This document shows positions 23,425 through 31,912 of a stretch of 51,654 nt of DNA, piece after piece. Location: NCBI RefSeq assembly GCF_900091955.1, contig NZ_FMDF01000119.1:1-51654 (forward strand), in the 5' to 3' direction. Both the position numbers and the translations under genes were made by a program. Every line of letters begins with the position of its first letter. Position 1 is the first letter of the stretch. Below the pieces are notes generated by a model. That model ran no database searches. It worked only from the letters and a program-made list of their open reading frames with translations, and had not been told where the DNA came from. This DNA comes from Streptomyces sp. Ncost-T10-10d. GTDB lineage: Bacteria > Actinomycetota > Actinomycetes > Streptomycetales > Streptomycetaceae.

Positions 23425-24729
23425 TCAATGGAAGCCGTAATAGAGGGAGTTGTGCACAGTGTCCGGAAGATAGAGCACATCGTGACCGTCCGAGTCCCGC
23501 CGCACCGCGAGCCGGTCCGCGCTCACGCCCGGCGCGGCGGACTGCGCGGTCCAGGCCCCGTCCGCCGACTGCGTCGCGGCAAAGACCCGGTCGGTGCCCG
23601 AGGTGGTCACGTAGTAGATCCGCTTGGTGTCCGTCTCGTCCCAGGTGATGCCGAGGGCGGCTGCGGTCTGTCCGCCGGCGTACACAATCTTGCTGACCCA
23701 GTCGTTGCCGCTCGGATAGGCGTAGTACACGCGGAAGTTGCCGCCGCTGTCGGCCGAGCGGTAGCGGTAGGCGACCTTCGGGGTGGAGCCGTCGAGGGTG
23801 AGCTTGGCGCTCTGCACCGCAGGACCGGCGTACGCGTTGTCGATGCTCCACTCCTCGCCGGTGGTCAGCTGCTGGATCACGTCGGAGGTGTCGGGCGTCA
23901 CCGGGACGGTGAGCGCCGCACCCGTACTGTCGGCGAAGTCGCCAGTCGCCGGGTCGAAGCGCAGGTAGGAGAGCTGGTGGCGGAACCCGGTCGCCGGCGC
24001 CTTGGCCCACTCGTACAGCAGGTGCACACGCCCCTCGCTGTCGACCGTCAGGTCGTCGGGGTACACGGAGCGGTTCAGCGCGCCGGCGAACGTGGCAACC
24101 ACGCTCCAGCGCGCCGCTGCGTTGTCCCAGCGGTAGAGCTTGCCGGGGCGCTGATCGGCGCCGGCGCCGACACGGGCGGCCAGGTACAGATCGCCGTTGG
24201 GCGCCGTGGCGACGATCGGATAGGTGATGCCCTGGCCCTGGTCGGGCAGTTCGGCCGCATGGTCGGTGACGTCCCCGCCGGGGGCCTCGGTACGGAAGTA
24301 GCGCCAGGCGTCGGCGTGCATGGAGGCGAACACATGCAGACGTCCGTTGCCGTCCCGCGCGACGGACGGCTGGTTGTGGCCGTTGTCGTCAGGGAACTCC
24401 GCCTGCGCCCCGCTCCGGTCGAGTAGCGGCAGCAGGCTCCAGACCCCGTCCGGGTCGCGCCGGGCGATGGCGGGCCGGTGCGTGGCAGCCGTCGAGCCCG
24501 GCTCGTTGAAGGCGAAGTACGTGTACTGGCCGCGGCCCTTGTACGTGGCGACCGGCGTCCACCAAGCGGCCTGATTCGACGAGTCCATCGCGTACGGGAC
24601 CTTCTCGATCACCGCCGCCGCGGCTGCCTTGCTCGGCACGGTGTCGGCCCGGGCGGCCGGGACGGGCAGGAGCAGGGCGGCCAGGGCCGTGGCCGAGGCG
24701 GTGTACGTGCGTACCGTGGGACGTCGCAA
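23425..24729 (-). CDS. Secreted BNR_4-type beta-propeller protein (possible polysaccharide lyase)
   Basis: A TTG start at 24729 is supported by AAGGAG 7 bases upstream. The signal peptide is ATALAALLLPVPAARA. The mature ~405 residues are a repeated beta-propeller: AAWWTPVATYKGRGQYTYFA, HNQPSVARDGNGRLHVFAS, ITYPIVATAPNGDLYLAARV and RSVYPDDLTVDSEGRVHLLY. These fit the BNR_4 family, which holds seven-bladed polysaccharide lyases acting on ulvan or on the rhamnose-glucuronate ends of gum arabic. Catalytic residues are not identifiable by eye. It is the last gene of the second importer operon and probably feeds it. Confidence 0.75.
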   Translation of the reverse strand: MRRPTVRTYTASATALAALLLPVPAARADTVPSKAAAAAVIEKVPYAMDSSNQAAWWTPVATYKGRGQYTYFAFNEPGSTAATHRPAIARRDPDGVWSLLPLLDRSGAQAEFPDDNGHNQPSVARDGNGRLHVFASMHADAWRYFRTEAPGGDVTDHAAELPDQGQGITYPIVATAPNGDLYLAARVGAGADQRPGKLYRWDNAAARWSVVATFAGALNRSVYPDDLTVDSEGRVHLLYEWAKAPATGFRHQLSYLRFDPATGDFADSTGAALTVPVTPDTSDVIQQLTTGEEWSIDNAYAGPAVQSAKLTLDGSTPKVAYRYRSADSGGNFRVYYAYPSGNDWVSKIVYAGGQTAAALGITWDETDTKRIYYVTTSGTDRVFAATQSADGAWTAQSAAPGVSADRLAVRRDSDGHDVLYLPDTVHNSLYYGFH

Positions 24730-24882
24730 GATGAGCTCCTTCGCGGGTGCGTGCGCGGGCGTGGAGGTGACGCGGACGGCAGCGGCCCGAGGGCCGGCCG
24801 GCGCGGTCGTCGTGCGGGGTACGGAGCAGGGCCCGGCGAGGTTCGTGCGACGTTCGCAGGGCCCGGACTACGGCGGTGGGCC

Positions 24883-26184
24883 TCAGCGCTTGATGAGCGC
24901 GGCGGCCTCCTCGCCGGCCTGCTTCATCGCGTCCTTCGGCTTCGACTTGCCGACGAGAACGGCCTGCACCTGCTTGGCGACGGCCTCCTCGATCTGGGCA
25001 TTCTGCGCGAACTGCCAGAACGGGCTGCCGGTAGCCGTCTTGGTGATCTTCTCGGTCCACTCCGTGGTGAAGGTGTCCTTGGCGACCTCCGGGGCGGCCA
25101 GACCCGCGGTGGTGGACGGCGGCAGTGCGCGCGCGGCGAAGTACTCGGAGGTGGTGGCCTGGTCGGTGGTGGTGTGCAGCGCGAACTCGGTCGCCGCGTC
25201 CTGCCCCTTGCCCTTCACGATCGCGATCACGCCGCCCCACAGCAGCGCCTGCGGCGTGTCCCCGGCCTTGAGCACCGGACGCTCCATCGGCTGCATGGCG
25301 TCGGCCAGCGTCTTGTCCTTGGACTGGGCGGAGGTCACGCCCTTGCCGATGATCGCGTCGTCGTAGAAGGCGGCCTTGCCCTGCCCGAACAGGGCGCGCG
25401 CGTCGAAGCGGTCCACGTCGGCGGCGATCAGCTTCTCGTCGTGCAGCTTCTTGTACCAGGTGACCGCGTCGATCGAGGCGTCGTCGCCTATCGTGACCTT
25501 CCCACCGTCGAGCAGCTTGCAGCCGAAGGTCTGCATCCACGGGAAGATATCCTTGAGCTGCGCGACCTTGGTGGCAGCGGCATACGGCACGACACCGCCG
25601 CCGAGCCCCTTCAGCTCCCGTAGTGCGGCCTCGAACTCCTCAACGGTGGTGGGGTGCTTCTTGATCCCGGCCTTCTCCAGGAGCTGGGAGTTGGCGATCA
25701 CACCGATCGATCCGGTGTTCCACGGCAGCCCGTACTGTTTGCCGTCGTACTTGCCGCTGTTCAGCGCCACGTCGGTGTAGCCGCCCTTGCCGGCCACCGA
25801 TCCGAGGTCGGCCAGCTTGCCCATCTGCGCCATCGCGGCGAGCCAGGCGATGTCGAGGTGCACCGCACCCGTCGTCTCCCCGCCGCCCAGCTTGAGGGTG
25901 AGCTGGCTCAGGTACTCGTTGTACGGGTACGAGACCGCGCGGATCGTGGACTTCTCGGCCTTCTCCCATGCCGCGATGATCTTCTCGATCGAGGGCTTGG
26001 CGGCCTCCTCGTTGAGCGACCAGGAGGTGAAGTCGAAGTTCTTGGACTTCGGGTCGCCGCCGTTGGAGGTGCTGCCGGCGCCGGACGGTGCACAGGCGCC
26101 GAGCACACCGGCGCCGGCCACACCGAGCGCGGCGATGCCGAACATGCGCAGCGCGCCGCGCCGACTGATGCCAGAGGTGGTCAT
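24883..26184 (-). CDS. Sugar ABC transporter solute-binding lipoprotein (Tat)
   Basis: 433 residues with a twin-Arg lipoprotein signal: SRRGALRMFGIAALGVAGAG then VLGACAPSG. The mature protein is a family-1 extracellular sugar-binding protein, with NFDFTSWSLNEEAAKP, LDIAWLAAMAQMGKLADLG and GKYDGKQYGLPWNTGSIGVI. It is the third gene of the permease-permease-binding protein operon read leftward from about 28095. The ligand is unknown, but the BNR_4 protein downstream suggests an unsaturated or acidic oligosaccharide. Confidence 0.9.
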   Translation of the reverse strand: MTTSGISRRGALRMFGIAALGVAGAGVLGACAPSGAGSTSNGGDPKSKNFDFTSWSLNEEAAKPSIEKIIAAWEKAEKSTIRAVSYPYNEYLSQLTLKLGGGETTGAVHLDIAWLAAMAQMGKLADLGSVAGKGGYTDVALNSGKYDGKQYGLPWNTGSIGVIANSQLLEKAGIKKHPTTVEEFEAALRELKGLGGGVVPYAAATKVAQLKDIFPWMQTFGCKLLDGGKVTIGDDASIDAVTWYKKLHDEKLIAADVDRFDARALFGQGKAAFYDDAIIGKGVTSAQSKDKTLADAMQPMERPVLKAGDTPQALLWGGVIAIVKGKGQDAATEFALHTTTDQATTSEYFAARALPPSTTAGLAAPEVAKDTFTTEWTEKITKTATGSPFWQFAQNAQIEEAVAKQVQAVLVGKSKPKDAMKQAGEEAAALIKR

Positions 26185-26248
26185 GATCTCTCCATGGGGG
26201 AGTAAGGGGGAGGGTAGGTACGTGAGGGCGCGGGCTGATCCCGCGGGT

Positions 26249-27169
26249 TCAGCTCTTGACCGAACCGGCGGTCATGCCGCCGACGAGGTAGCGCTGCAGG
26301 AACATGAAAGCGACGACCACAGGGATGGACACGATGAGCGAGGCCGCCATCAACTGGGGCCATGCGGTCTGGAATTCGCCGATGTAGGTGGAGACGAGGC
26401 CGGGAGGCAGGGTCTGCTTCTCCTTGTCGGCCAGGGTCAGCGCGAAGATGAAGTCGTTCCAGCCGCGTACGAAGGCGAAGAGCCCGGCGGCGATCATCCC
26501 CGGCGCGGCCAGCGGCGCCACGATGGAGTGCAGCGTCCGCCACCGGGACGCGCCGTCGATGGACGCCGCCTCCAGCAGGGCGTCCGGGATGGTGTCGAAG
26601 ATGCCCTTCAGCATCCAGACGCACAGCGGCATGGTGAACGTGGTGAAGGAGAGCACCAGGGCGGTGTACGTGTTGAGCATGCCGAAGCTGGAGAAGACGG
26701 TGTACAGCGTCACCAGCAGGAGCGCCTGGGGGAACATCTGGGAGGCCAGCACCAGGTGCATCAGCGACCGGCGCCCGCGGTAGCGGAACTTGGAGAACGA
26801 GTAGCCCATGTACGTGGCGACGACCACGCTCAGCACGGCGGTGATCGAGGCCACGATGAGCGAGTTGATCATGTACTTGATCAGCTGGTCGTTCTCGGCG
26901 AGGGCCGTGAAGTTGCTGAGGGTGAGATCGGTGGGTATCAGCTTCGGCGGGAACTGGAAGGTCGACTCGGGGGTGCTCAGCGCGGTGGCGAGCAGCCAGT
27001 AGACCGGCAGCAGACCGAAGGCGCCGATGACGACGACCGCACTCCAGGCGGCGATCCGCGAGCGCAGCAGGTCCTTGCGTATACGGCGCCGAGCGCCGCG
27101 CCCGGCTCGCGTGGCGGACGGCCGCGGCCGGTCGACGGCGGACAGCGCGGTGGAGGTGGTGGAGGTCAT
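26249..27169 (-). CDS. Sugar ABC transporter permease (MalG type)
   Basis: 306 residues. The start overlaps the stop of the MalF-type gene by one base (TGATG). After a basic N-terminus (RRRIRKDLLRSRIAAW) come six membrane segments and the docking loop DALLEAASIDGASRWRTLHS. Pairs with the permease at 27169-28095; no ATPase gene is nearby. Confidence 0.9.
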   Translation of the reverse strand: MTSTTSTALSAVDRPRPSATRAGRGARRRIRKDLLRSRIAAWSAVVVIGAFGLLPVYWLLATALSTPESTFQFPPKLIPTDLTLSNFTALAENDQLIKYMINSLIVASITAVLSVVVATYMGYSFSKFRYRGRRSLMHLVLASQMFPQALLLVTLYTVFSSFGMLNTYTALVLSFTTFTMPLCVWMLKGIFDTIPDALLEAASIDGASRWRTLHSIVAPLAAPGMIAAGLFAFVRGWNDFIFALTLADKEKQTLPPGLVSTYIGEFQTAWPQLMAASLIVSIPVVVAFMFLQRYLVGGMTAGSVKS

Positions 27170-28095
27170 CAGGCGTCGCCCTTCCGCTCGGTGATCCTGA
27201 GGTAGACGGCGACGAGGAGGAGCAGGAGCAGCATCCACAGTCCGCCCAGCGCGGTGGCCCGGCCGATGTCGAAGCCCTTGAAGGCGGTCTGGTACACGGC
27301 GGTCGCGAACGTCTCGGTGGTGCCGGCCGGTCCGCCGCCGGTGAGGACGTAGATGGTGTCGAAGTGCTGGAAGTTCCAGATGAACTCCAGCAGGAGCACG
27401 ATCGAGGCGACACCGCGGACCTGCGGCCAGGTGACGGCGAAGAAGCGCCGGATCGAGCCCGCCCCGTCCATCGAGGCCGCCTCGTGCAGCTCCCTGGGCA
27501 CGGTCTGCAGACCGGCCAGGAGCATCACCATCATCCAGGGGAAGCTGGCCCAGGTCTTGGTGACGATGACGGCGAGCATCGCGGTGCCGGGCCGGCCGAG
27601 CCAGGCGACGGACTCGTCGATGATTCCGGTCTTCATGAGGACGCCGTTGAGAACCCCGTAGTTTGCGTTGAAGATCCACATCCAGAGGAAGGAGACCACC
27701 ACGCCCGGGATCACCCAGGGGAACAGGAACAGGCCGCGCAGGACGCCGCTGCCCTTGAGGCCGGTGTTCAGCGCGAGCGCGAGCGCGAAGCCGAGCGCGA
27801 AGGGGACGAGCGTCGCGCCGACGGTGAAGATCAGCGTCTGCTCGAGGATCGTGAGGAAGTCGCCGTCCAGCCAGTATGTGAAGTTGTCCAGGCCGACGAA
27901 CTCCCGGCCCGGCAGCCGCAGATCCTGCTTGAAGAAGCCGGTGAACAGCGCCGACAGCAGCGGGTAGAAGATGATCGCCGCGAACAGGGCGAGTCCCGGT
28001 GCGGTCAGCAGCAGGGCGAACGCACCGTTGGAGAGCCGTCCGCCGGTCCGCTGACGGGGCGGGGGCGCCTTCTGGGGAGGTGCGGCCGTACTCAT
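27169..28095 (-). CDS. Sugar ABC transporter permease (MalF type)
   Basis: 308 residues. Six membrane segments start with ALLLTAPGLALFAAIIFYP. The docking loop is PRELHEAASMDGAGSIRRFF, and LTGGGPAGTTETFATAVYQ is typical of CUT1 permeases. First gene of its operon, transcribed away from the FAD oxidoreductase gene across a 341-base control region. Confidence 0.9.
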   Translation of the reverse strand: MSTAAPPQKAPPPRQRTGGRLSNGAFALLLTAPGLALFAAIIFYPLLSALFTGFFKQDLRLPGREFVGLDNFTYWLDGDFLTILEQTLIFTVGATLVPFALGFALALALNTGLKGSGVLRGLFLFPWVIPGVVVSFLWMWIFNANYGVLNGVLMKTGIIDESVAWLGRPGTAMLAVIVTKTWASFPWMMVMLLAGLQTVPRELHEAASMDGAGSIRRFFAVTWPQVRGVASIVLLLEFIWNFQHFDTIYVLTGGGPAGTTETFATAVYQTAFKGFDIGRATALGGLWMLLLLLLVAVYLRITERKGDA

Positions 28096-28163
28096 GGGTG
28101 TGTCCTCTCAAACGGGGCGGGAGCGCCGGGGCCCTGTGTGAACGCCATCCATGCTCCATTGAA

Positions 28164-28174
28164 TGCAAGTTGCA
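28164..28174. promoter_or_regulatory. Predicted IclR operator, importer side
   Basis: TGCAAGTTGCA is an 11-base perfect palindrome with a central base, about 70 bases before the MalF-type start. Its half-sites TGCAA/TTGCA recur before the iclR gene. Confidence 0.5.
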
Positions 28175-28354
28175 GCATGCGGGATCGTTCTCCATATCGT
28201 GCGATGGCGTCAACCCTTTTGGTCGGCGAATCGCCGGTTCTGTGCAGGACCGGCGAACTCGCCCCACCTGCTCTGAACTTGAACTTCGGCTTGCGACAGC
28301 CAGGTCGGTGGCCGTATCCGGAACTTACAATGAATCCCACGGACTGAACAGTGG

Positions 28355-28370
28355 TTGCACAATATGGATG
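28355..28370 (+). promoter_or_regulatory. Predicted IclR operator, oxidoreductase side
   Basis: TTGCACAATATGGATG shares the nine bases TTGCACAAT with 31602-31610 before iclR. It lies about 70 bases before the oxidoreductase GTG. Confidence 0.5.
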
Positions 28371-28436
28371 TGATGTACGTTCAAGGTCGCTCCGCTGCCG
28401 GGGAGTATCCGAGCTTCACACCAAGGAGGCCGCACC

Positions 28437-30725
28437 GTGCGGGAAGAAGAGGTCCATTACGACATCGCCGTGATCGGCGGCGGATTGGCGGGGACCTGCG
28501 CGGCCATCGCCGCGGCCCGGCTCGGCCGACGCGTCGCCCTGGTCAACAACCGGCCCGTCCTGGGCGGCAACGCCAGCAGCGAGATCCGCGTCTGGGTCTG
28601 CGGCGCCACCGCACACGGCGTGCACCGCTGGGCCCGCGAGACCGGAATCATGGGCGAGCTGTACACCGAGAACCAGTACCGCAACCCCGAGGGCAACCCC
28701 TACTACTGGGACCAGGTTGTCCTCGACGCCGTCCGTGCCGAACCGAACATCGACCTCTACCTCAACACCGACGTACGCGAGGTCGACGCGAGCGGCCCCG
28801 ACGACAGCCGCGAGGTGCACTCCTGCACCGGCTGGATGATGGGCTCGGAGCGCCGCATCACCTTCCACGCGCGCCAGTTCCTCGACTGCACCGGTGACGG
28901 CCTGCTCGGCCACCTCGCCGGCGCCCGCTACCGCATAGGCCGCGAGGCACAGACCGAGTTCGACGAGCCCTGGGCGCCGGCCGAGGCGGACCAGGCGCTG
29001 CTCGGCTCGACGATCCTCTTCCACACCAGGGACACAGGCCGGCCGGCGAAGTTCGTACCGCCCGCCTACGCCAAGGACCTGTCGACCACGCCCATCCTGC
29101 GCAACCGCATCCTGCGCACCGGGGACAACGGCTGCGACTACTGGTGGATCGAGTGGGGCGGCGAACTCGACACCGTCCACGACAACGAGCGCATCCGCGA
29201 CGAGCTCCAGGCCGTGATCATGGGCGTCTGGGACCACATCAAGAACTCCGGCCGGTTCCCCGACGCGGCGAACCTCACCCTGGAATGGGTCGGCAGTCTC
29301 CCCGGCAAGCGCGAGTACCGCCGCTTCCTCGGCGACTACGTCCTCACTCAGCAGGACATCCTTCAGCAGCGCCAGTTCGCCGACCGGATCGCCTTCGGCG
29401 GCTGGTCCGTCGACCTCCACCCCGTACAGGGCATGTACGCCGACGAGCCCGGCGCCCGCCAGCGATACGCGGACGGCATCTTCCACATCCCGCTGCGCTC
29501 CCTGTACTCGGCGAACGTCACGAACCTGCACTTCGCCGGGCGCAACATCTCCGCCACCCACATCGCCTTCGGGGCCACCCGCGTCATGGCCACGTGCGCG
29601 ACACTCGGCGAGGCCGCGGGCACCGCCGCGGCCCTGTGCGTCGCCGAGGGCCTCACGCCGCGCGAACTCGCCACCAAACGACCGGAACTGGTACGCCACA
29701 CCCTGCTGCGCCAGGACGCCTCCGTGATCGGCCTCGCCGACGACGACCCCGACAACCTGGCGCGCACTGCCCGCGTCACCGCCTCCTCCCGCCTGACCCG
29801 TCTGGCTGCCGAACCCACACCGACCGCGCCCGGCACCCCGTACCCCCTCACCCGCGACCTGGCCCTCCTGCTTCCGGTCGACCCCGCACTCGACACGGTG
29901 GACCTCCTCGTCCACGGCGCCCCGAACGGCCAGTCCCGCGAACTCACCGTGGAACTGTGGAGCACGGGCCACCCCGAAAACGCGGTCCCCGCCGGCCACC
30001 TCCTCACGACCACTGTCACCGTCCCGTCCGACGGCCCCCACTGGGTCACGGCCCGCCTCGACCACCACCCCGACACCCCTCAGAACGCGATCCTCATCGT
30101 CCGATCCTGCGCGGACACGGCCCTGGTCCTCCTCCCCGAACGCACCGACGGTGTCCTCGCCCTGCGCAGGAAGGCCGAGGGAGACGCGGCCGTCGACCAC
30201 GACATCCCGGAAGAAGACGGACAACTGGTCCTGGAATGGCAGGCCCGCGGCCTGCGCCGCCAGACCTTCGCCTTTCGGGCGGCCCCCGACACCACGGCAT
30301 TCCGCCCCGAACGGGCCGTAGGCGGATACCAACGTCCCTACGGCGGCCCGCACATGTGGTCCTCCGCACCGGAGGACGCCGCTGAGTGGCTCCGTCTCGA
30401 CTGGCCCAACGAGCAAGAACTCGCCGAAACGCGCCTGGTGTTCGACGACGACGTCGACGAATACCTCAACAACCTGCACCGTCACCGCACCCCGTACGAG
30501 GTCATGCCGGAACTCGTACGCGACTATCGCATCCAGAGCCGCGACGCTGCCGGTACCTGGCACACACTCCTGACGGTGACGGACAACCGACGCCGCCACC
30601 GTGTACACGAACTGAAGGCCGCGGACGGCAGCCCCGTACGCACCGACGCACTACGGCTCGTGGTCGACGCGACGCACGGGGCACGGCACGCGCACGTGAT
30701 CGCCTTCAAGGCGTACGGCGCATAG
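28437..30725 (+). CDS. FAD-dependent oxidoreductase with C-terminal beta-rich extension
   Basis: GTG at 28437 with AAGGAG 8 bases upstream; 762 residues. Residues 8-35 are a dinucleotide-binding fold (IAVIGGGLAGTCAAIAAARL), followed by LVNNRPVLGGNASSEIRVWV, which places it in the GG-doublet FAD_oxidored group. LHFAGRNISATHIAFGATRV near 360 is the second FAD contact. The last ~300 residues are beta-rich and may form sandwich domains. No signal peptide. Enzymes of this group are common in carbohydrate loci and are thought to oxidise sugar hydroxyls; the substrate here is unknown. It is divergent from an importer, faces the iclR gene and is probably induced with them. Confidence 0.8.
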   Translation: MREEEVHYDIAVIGGGLAGTCAAIAAARLGRRVALVNNRPVLGGNASSEIRVWVCGATAHGVHRWARETGIMGELYTENQYRNPEGNPYYWDQVVLDAVRAEPNIDLYLNTDVREVDASGPDDSREVHSCTGWMMGSERRITFHARQFLDCTGDGLLGHLAGARYRIGREAQTEFDEPWAPAEADQALLGSTILFHTRDTGRPAKFVPPAYAKDLSTTPILRNRILRTGDNGCDYWWIEWGGELDTVHDNERIRDELQAVIMGVWDHIKNSGRFPDAANLTLEWVGSLPGKREYRRFLGDYVLTQQDILQQRQFADRIAFGGWSVDLHPVQGMYADEPGARQRYADGIFHIPLRSLYSANVTNLHFAGRNISATHIAFGATRVMATCATLGEAAGTAAALCVAEGLTPRELATKRPELVRHTLLRQDASVIGLADDDPDNLARTARVTASSRLTRLAAEPTPTAPGTPYPLTRDLALLLPVDPALDTVDLLVHGAPNGQSRELTVELWSTGHPENAVPAGHLLTTTVTVPSDGPHWVTARLDHHPDTPQNAILIVRSCADTALVLLPERTDGVLALRRKAEGDAAVDHDIPEEDGQLVLEWQARGLRRQTFAFRAAPDTTAFRPERAVGGYQRPYGGPHMWSSAPEDAAEWLRLDWPNEQELAETRLVFDDDVDEYLNNLHRHRTPYEVMPELVRDYRIQSRDAAGTWHTLLTVTDNRRRHRVHELKAADGSPVRTDALRLVVDATHGARHAHVIAFKAYGA

Positions 30726-30733
30726 CCACATGA

Positions 30734-30779
30734 CGAAGGGGTCCGGTGGAGGCTGATCAGCCTTCATCGGACCCCTTCG
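30734..30779. terminator. Bidirectional terminator hairpin
   Basis: CGAAGGGGTCCG and CGGACCCCTTCG pair perfectly over 12 bp, and an inner palindrome AGGCTGATCAGCCT extends the structure. It sits between the convergent oxidoreductase and iclR genes. Confidence 0.85.
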
Positions 30780-30788
30780 CCATGTACG

Positions 30789-31577
30789 TCAGAGCGCGCC
30801 AAGTGCCTGACTGATGGCGTCGGCGGCCTCGATGACCTCGCGTACGAGGGCGAGGCGCTGCCCCTCGGTATCGGAGCGGTCCCCGAGCAGCGAGGTCGGG
30901 CCCCACAGGGAGATGGCGGCGACGACGTCCCCCGAAGCGTCACGGACCGGCGCGGCCAGGGACGCGCGGCCCAGGGCGCGCTCCTCGGCTTCGACGGCGT
31001 AACCGGTACGCCGGACGGTGTCGATCTCGGTGTCGAGGAGGTCGTGACTGGTGGTCGTGTACTCGGTGTGCGCGTCGAGTGGCTCTGCCAGCAGTTTGCG
31101 ACGCTCTTTGGGGGCGAGTCCGGTGAGCAGACACTTGCCGATGCTCGTGGCATGCAGCGGGGCGGTGTGTCCGGCCTGCGTATAGGACTTGGGGGCGCGC
31201 GGGCCCTCGAAATTGCACAGGAACATCAGCTCGGTACCGCGGCGTACGGCCACGTTGGCCCCGAGCCCGGTGCGGGTGGCGAGGTCCTGGAGCACCATGC
31301 GGGCGGCCCGGTGCACGGGGTGGCGGTTGGTGGCGGTGGCGGCGAGGGGGAGGAGGCCGAGGCTGAGCCGGTAGAGGTTGCTGACCGGATCGCGTTCGAC
31401 CATGTCGAGGCGTTCCAGGGTGGACAGCAGGCGAGAGGTGGTCGACGAGCCCAGTCCGGTGAGCTCGGCGACATCGGAGACACGGAGTTCGGCCCGACCG
31501 GAGTCGAGTGCGCGCAGCACCGAGACCGCTCGTTCGACGCTCTGGTTCGTCCCGACATCAGTCGCCCGCGTAGCCAT
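30789..31577 (-). CDS. IclR-family transcriptional regulator
   Basis: I chose the ATG at 31577 (GAGGAGG just upstream); an open frame back to 31631 would run through the operator. The 262-residue protein has the N-terminal winged helix (about 10-75: SVERAVSVLRALDSGRAELR, ELTGLGSSTTSRLLSTLERL) and the C-terminal effector domain (about 90-255: GTELMFLCNFEGPRAP, HATSIGKCLLTGLAPKERRK, GYAVEAEERALGRASLAAPV). IclR regulators of this type control aromatic or sugar-acid catabolism. It faces the oxidoreductase gene, and its own promoter carries the same TGCAA/TTGCA elements as the importer-oxidoreductase gap. Confidence 0.9.
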   Translation of the reverse strand: MATRATDVGTNQSVERAVSVLRALDSGRAELRVSDVAELTGLGSSTTSRLLSTLERLDMVERDPVSNLYRLSLGLLPLAATATNRHPVHRAARMVLQDLATRTGLGANVAVRRGTELMFLCNFEGPRAPKSYTQAGHTAPLHATSIGKCLLTGLAPKERRKLLAEPLDAHTEYTTTSHDLLDTEIDTVRRTGYAVEAEERALGRASLAAPVRDASGDVVAAISLWGPTSLLGDRSDTEGQRLALVREVIEAADAISQALGAL

Positions 31578-31591
31578 GACCCTCCTCGTTT

Positions 31592-31610
31592 TGCAAATCG
31601 CTTGCACAAT
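31592..31610. promoter_or_regulatory. Predicted IclR operator before iclR
   Basis: TGCAA-ATCGC-TTGCA at 31592-31606 is an inverted repeat of 5-base halves with a 5-base spacer. It continues into TTGCACAAT, the nine bases shared with 28355-28363. It begins 15 bases before the ATG, so binding would block iclR itself. Confidence 0.55.
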
Positions 31611-31719
31611 CTGCATCAGCATATCGCGCATGATCGACGCCCGTACCTGAAATCAGCGACAGTGGCAGTTCCGCGATGTCACTCGGGCCGGACGCGGGTG
31701 ACGTCGCGGACTGCCGGTA

Positions 31720-31912
31720 TTCACCGGGCAGTCTGAGCTGCCCCGAGTTTCGTAGCCTTGAAGGAACCGTTGAGCGCCTCGGCCTGGTGAACCCAGCCGC
31801 GCGGGGCCTCCTTGTGGATGCCCAGGTCCTTCGCGACACGGGCGACCGGACGGCCGGAGACGTACCGCGTCCGCGCGGGAGGCGGTGAAGCGGTAGGGCG
31901 CGATGCCACCAC
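31720..31912 (-). pseudogene. IS3-type transposase (OrfA) fragment
   Basis: Read leftward, PVARVAKDLGIHKEAPRGWV followed by HQAEA matches the helix-turn-helix of IS3-group OrfA proteins from streptomycetes. The rest of OrfA and all of OrfB are missing. It lies directly beyond the end of the acetylxylan esterase gene and may have trimmed sequence there. Confidence 0.6.

Larger units (their letters stand above)
28096..28436. promoter_or_regulatory. Divergent control region, importer versus FAD oxidoreductase
   Basis: No gene in this 341-base gap. It carries a palindrome TGCAAGTTGCA near the importer side and TTGCACAAT near the oxidoreductase side, both related to sequence before the iclR gene. 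This suggests that the IclR protein controls both divergent units. Confidence 0.6.
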
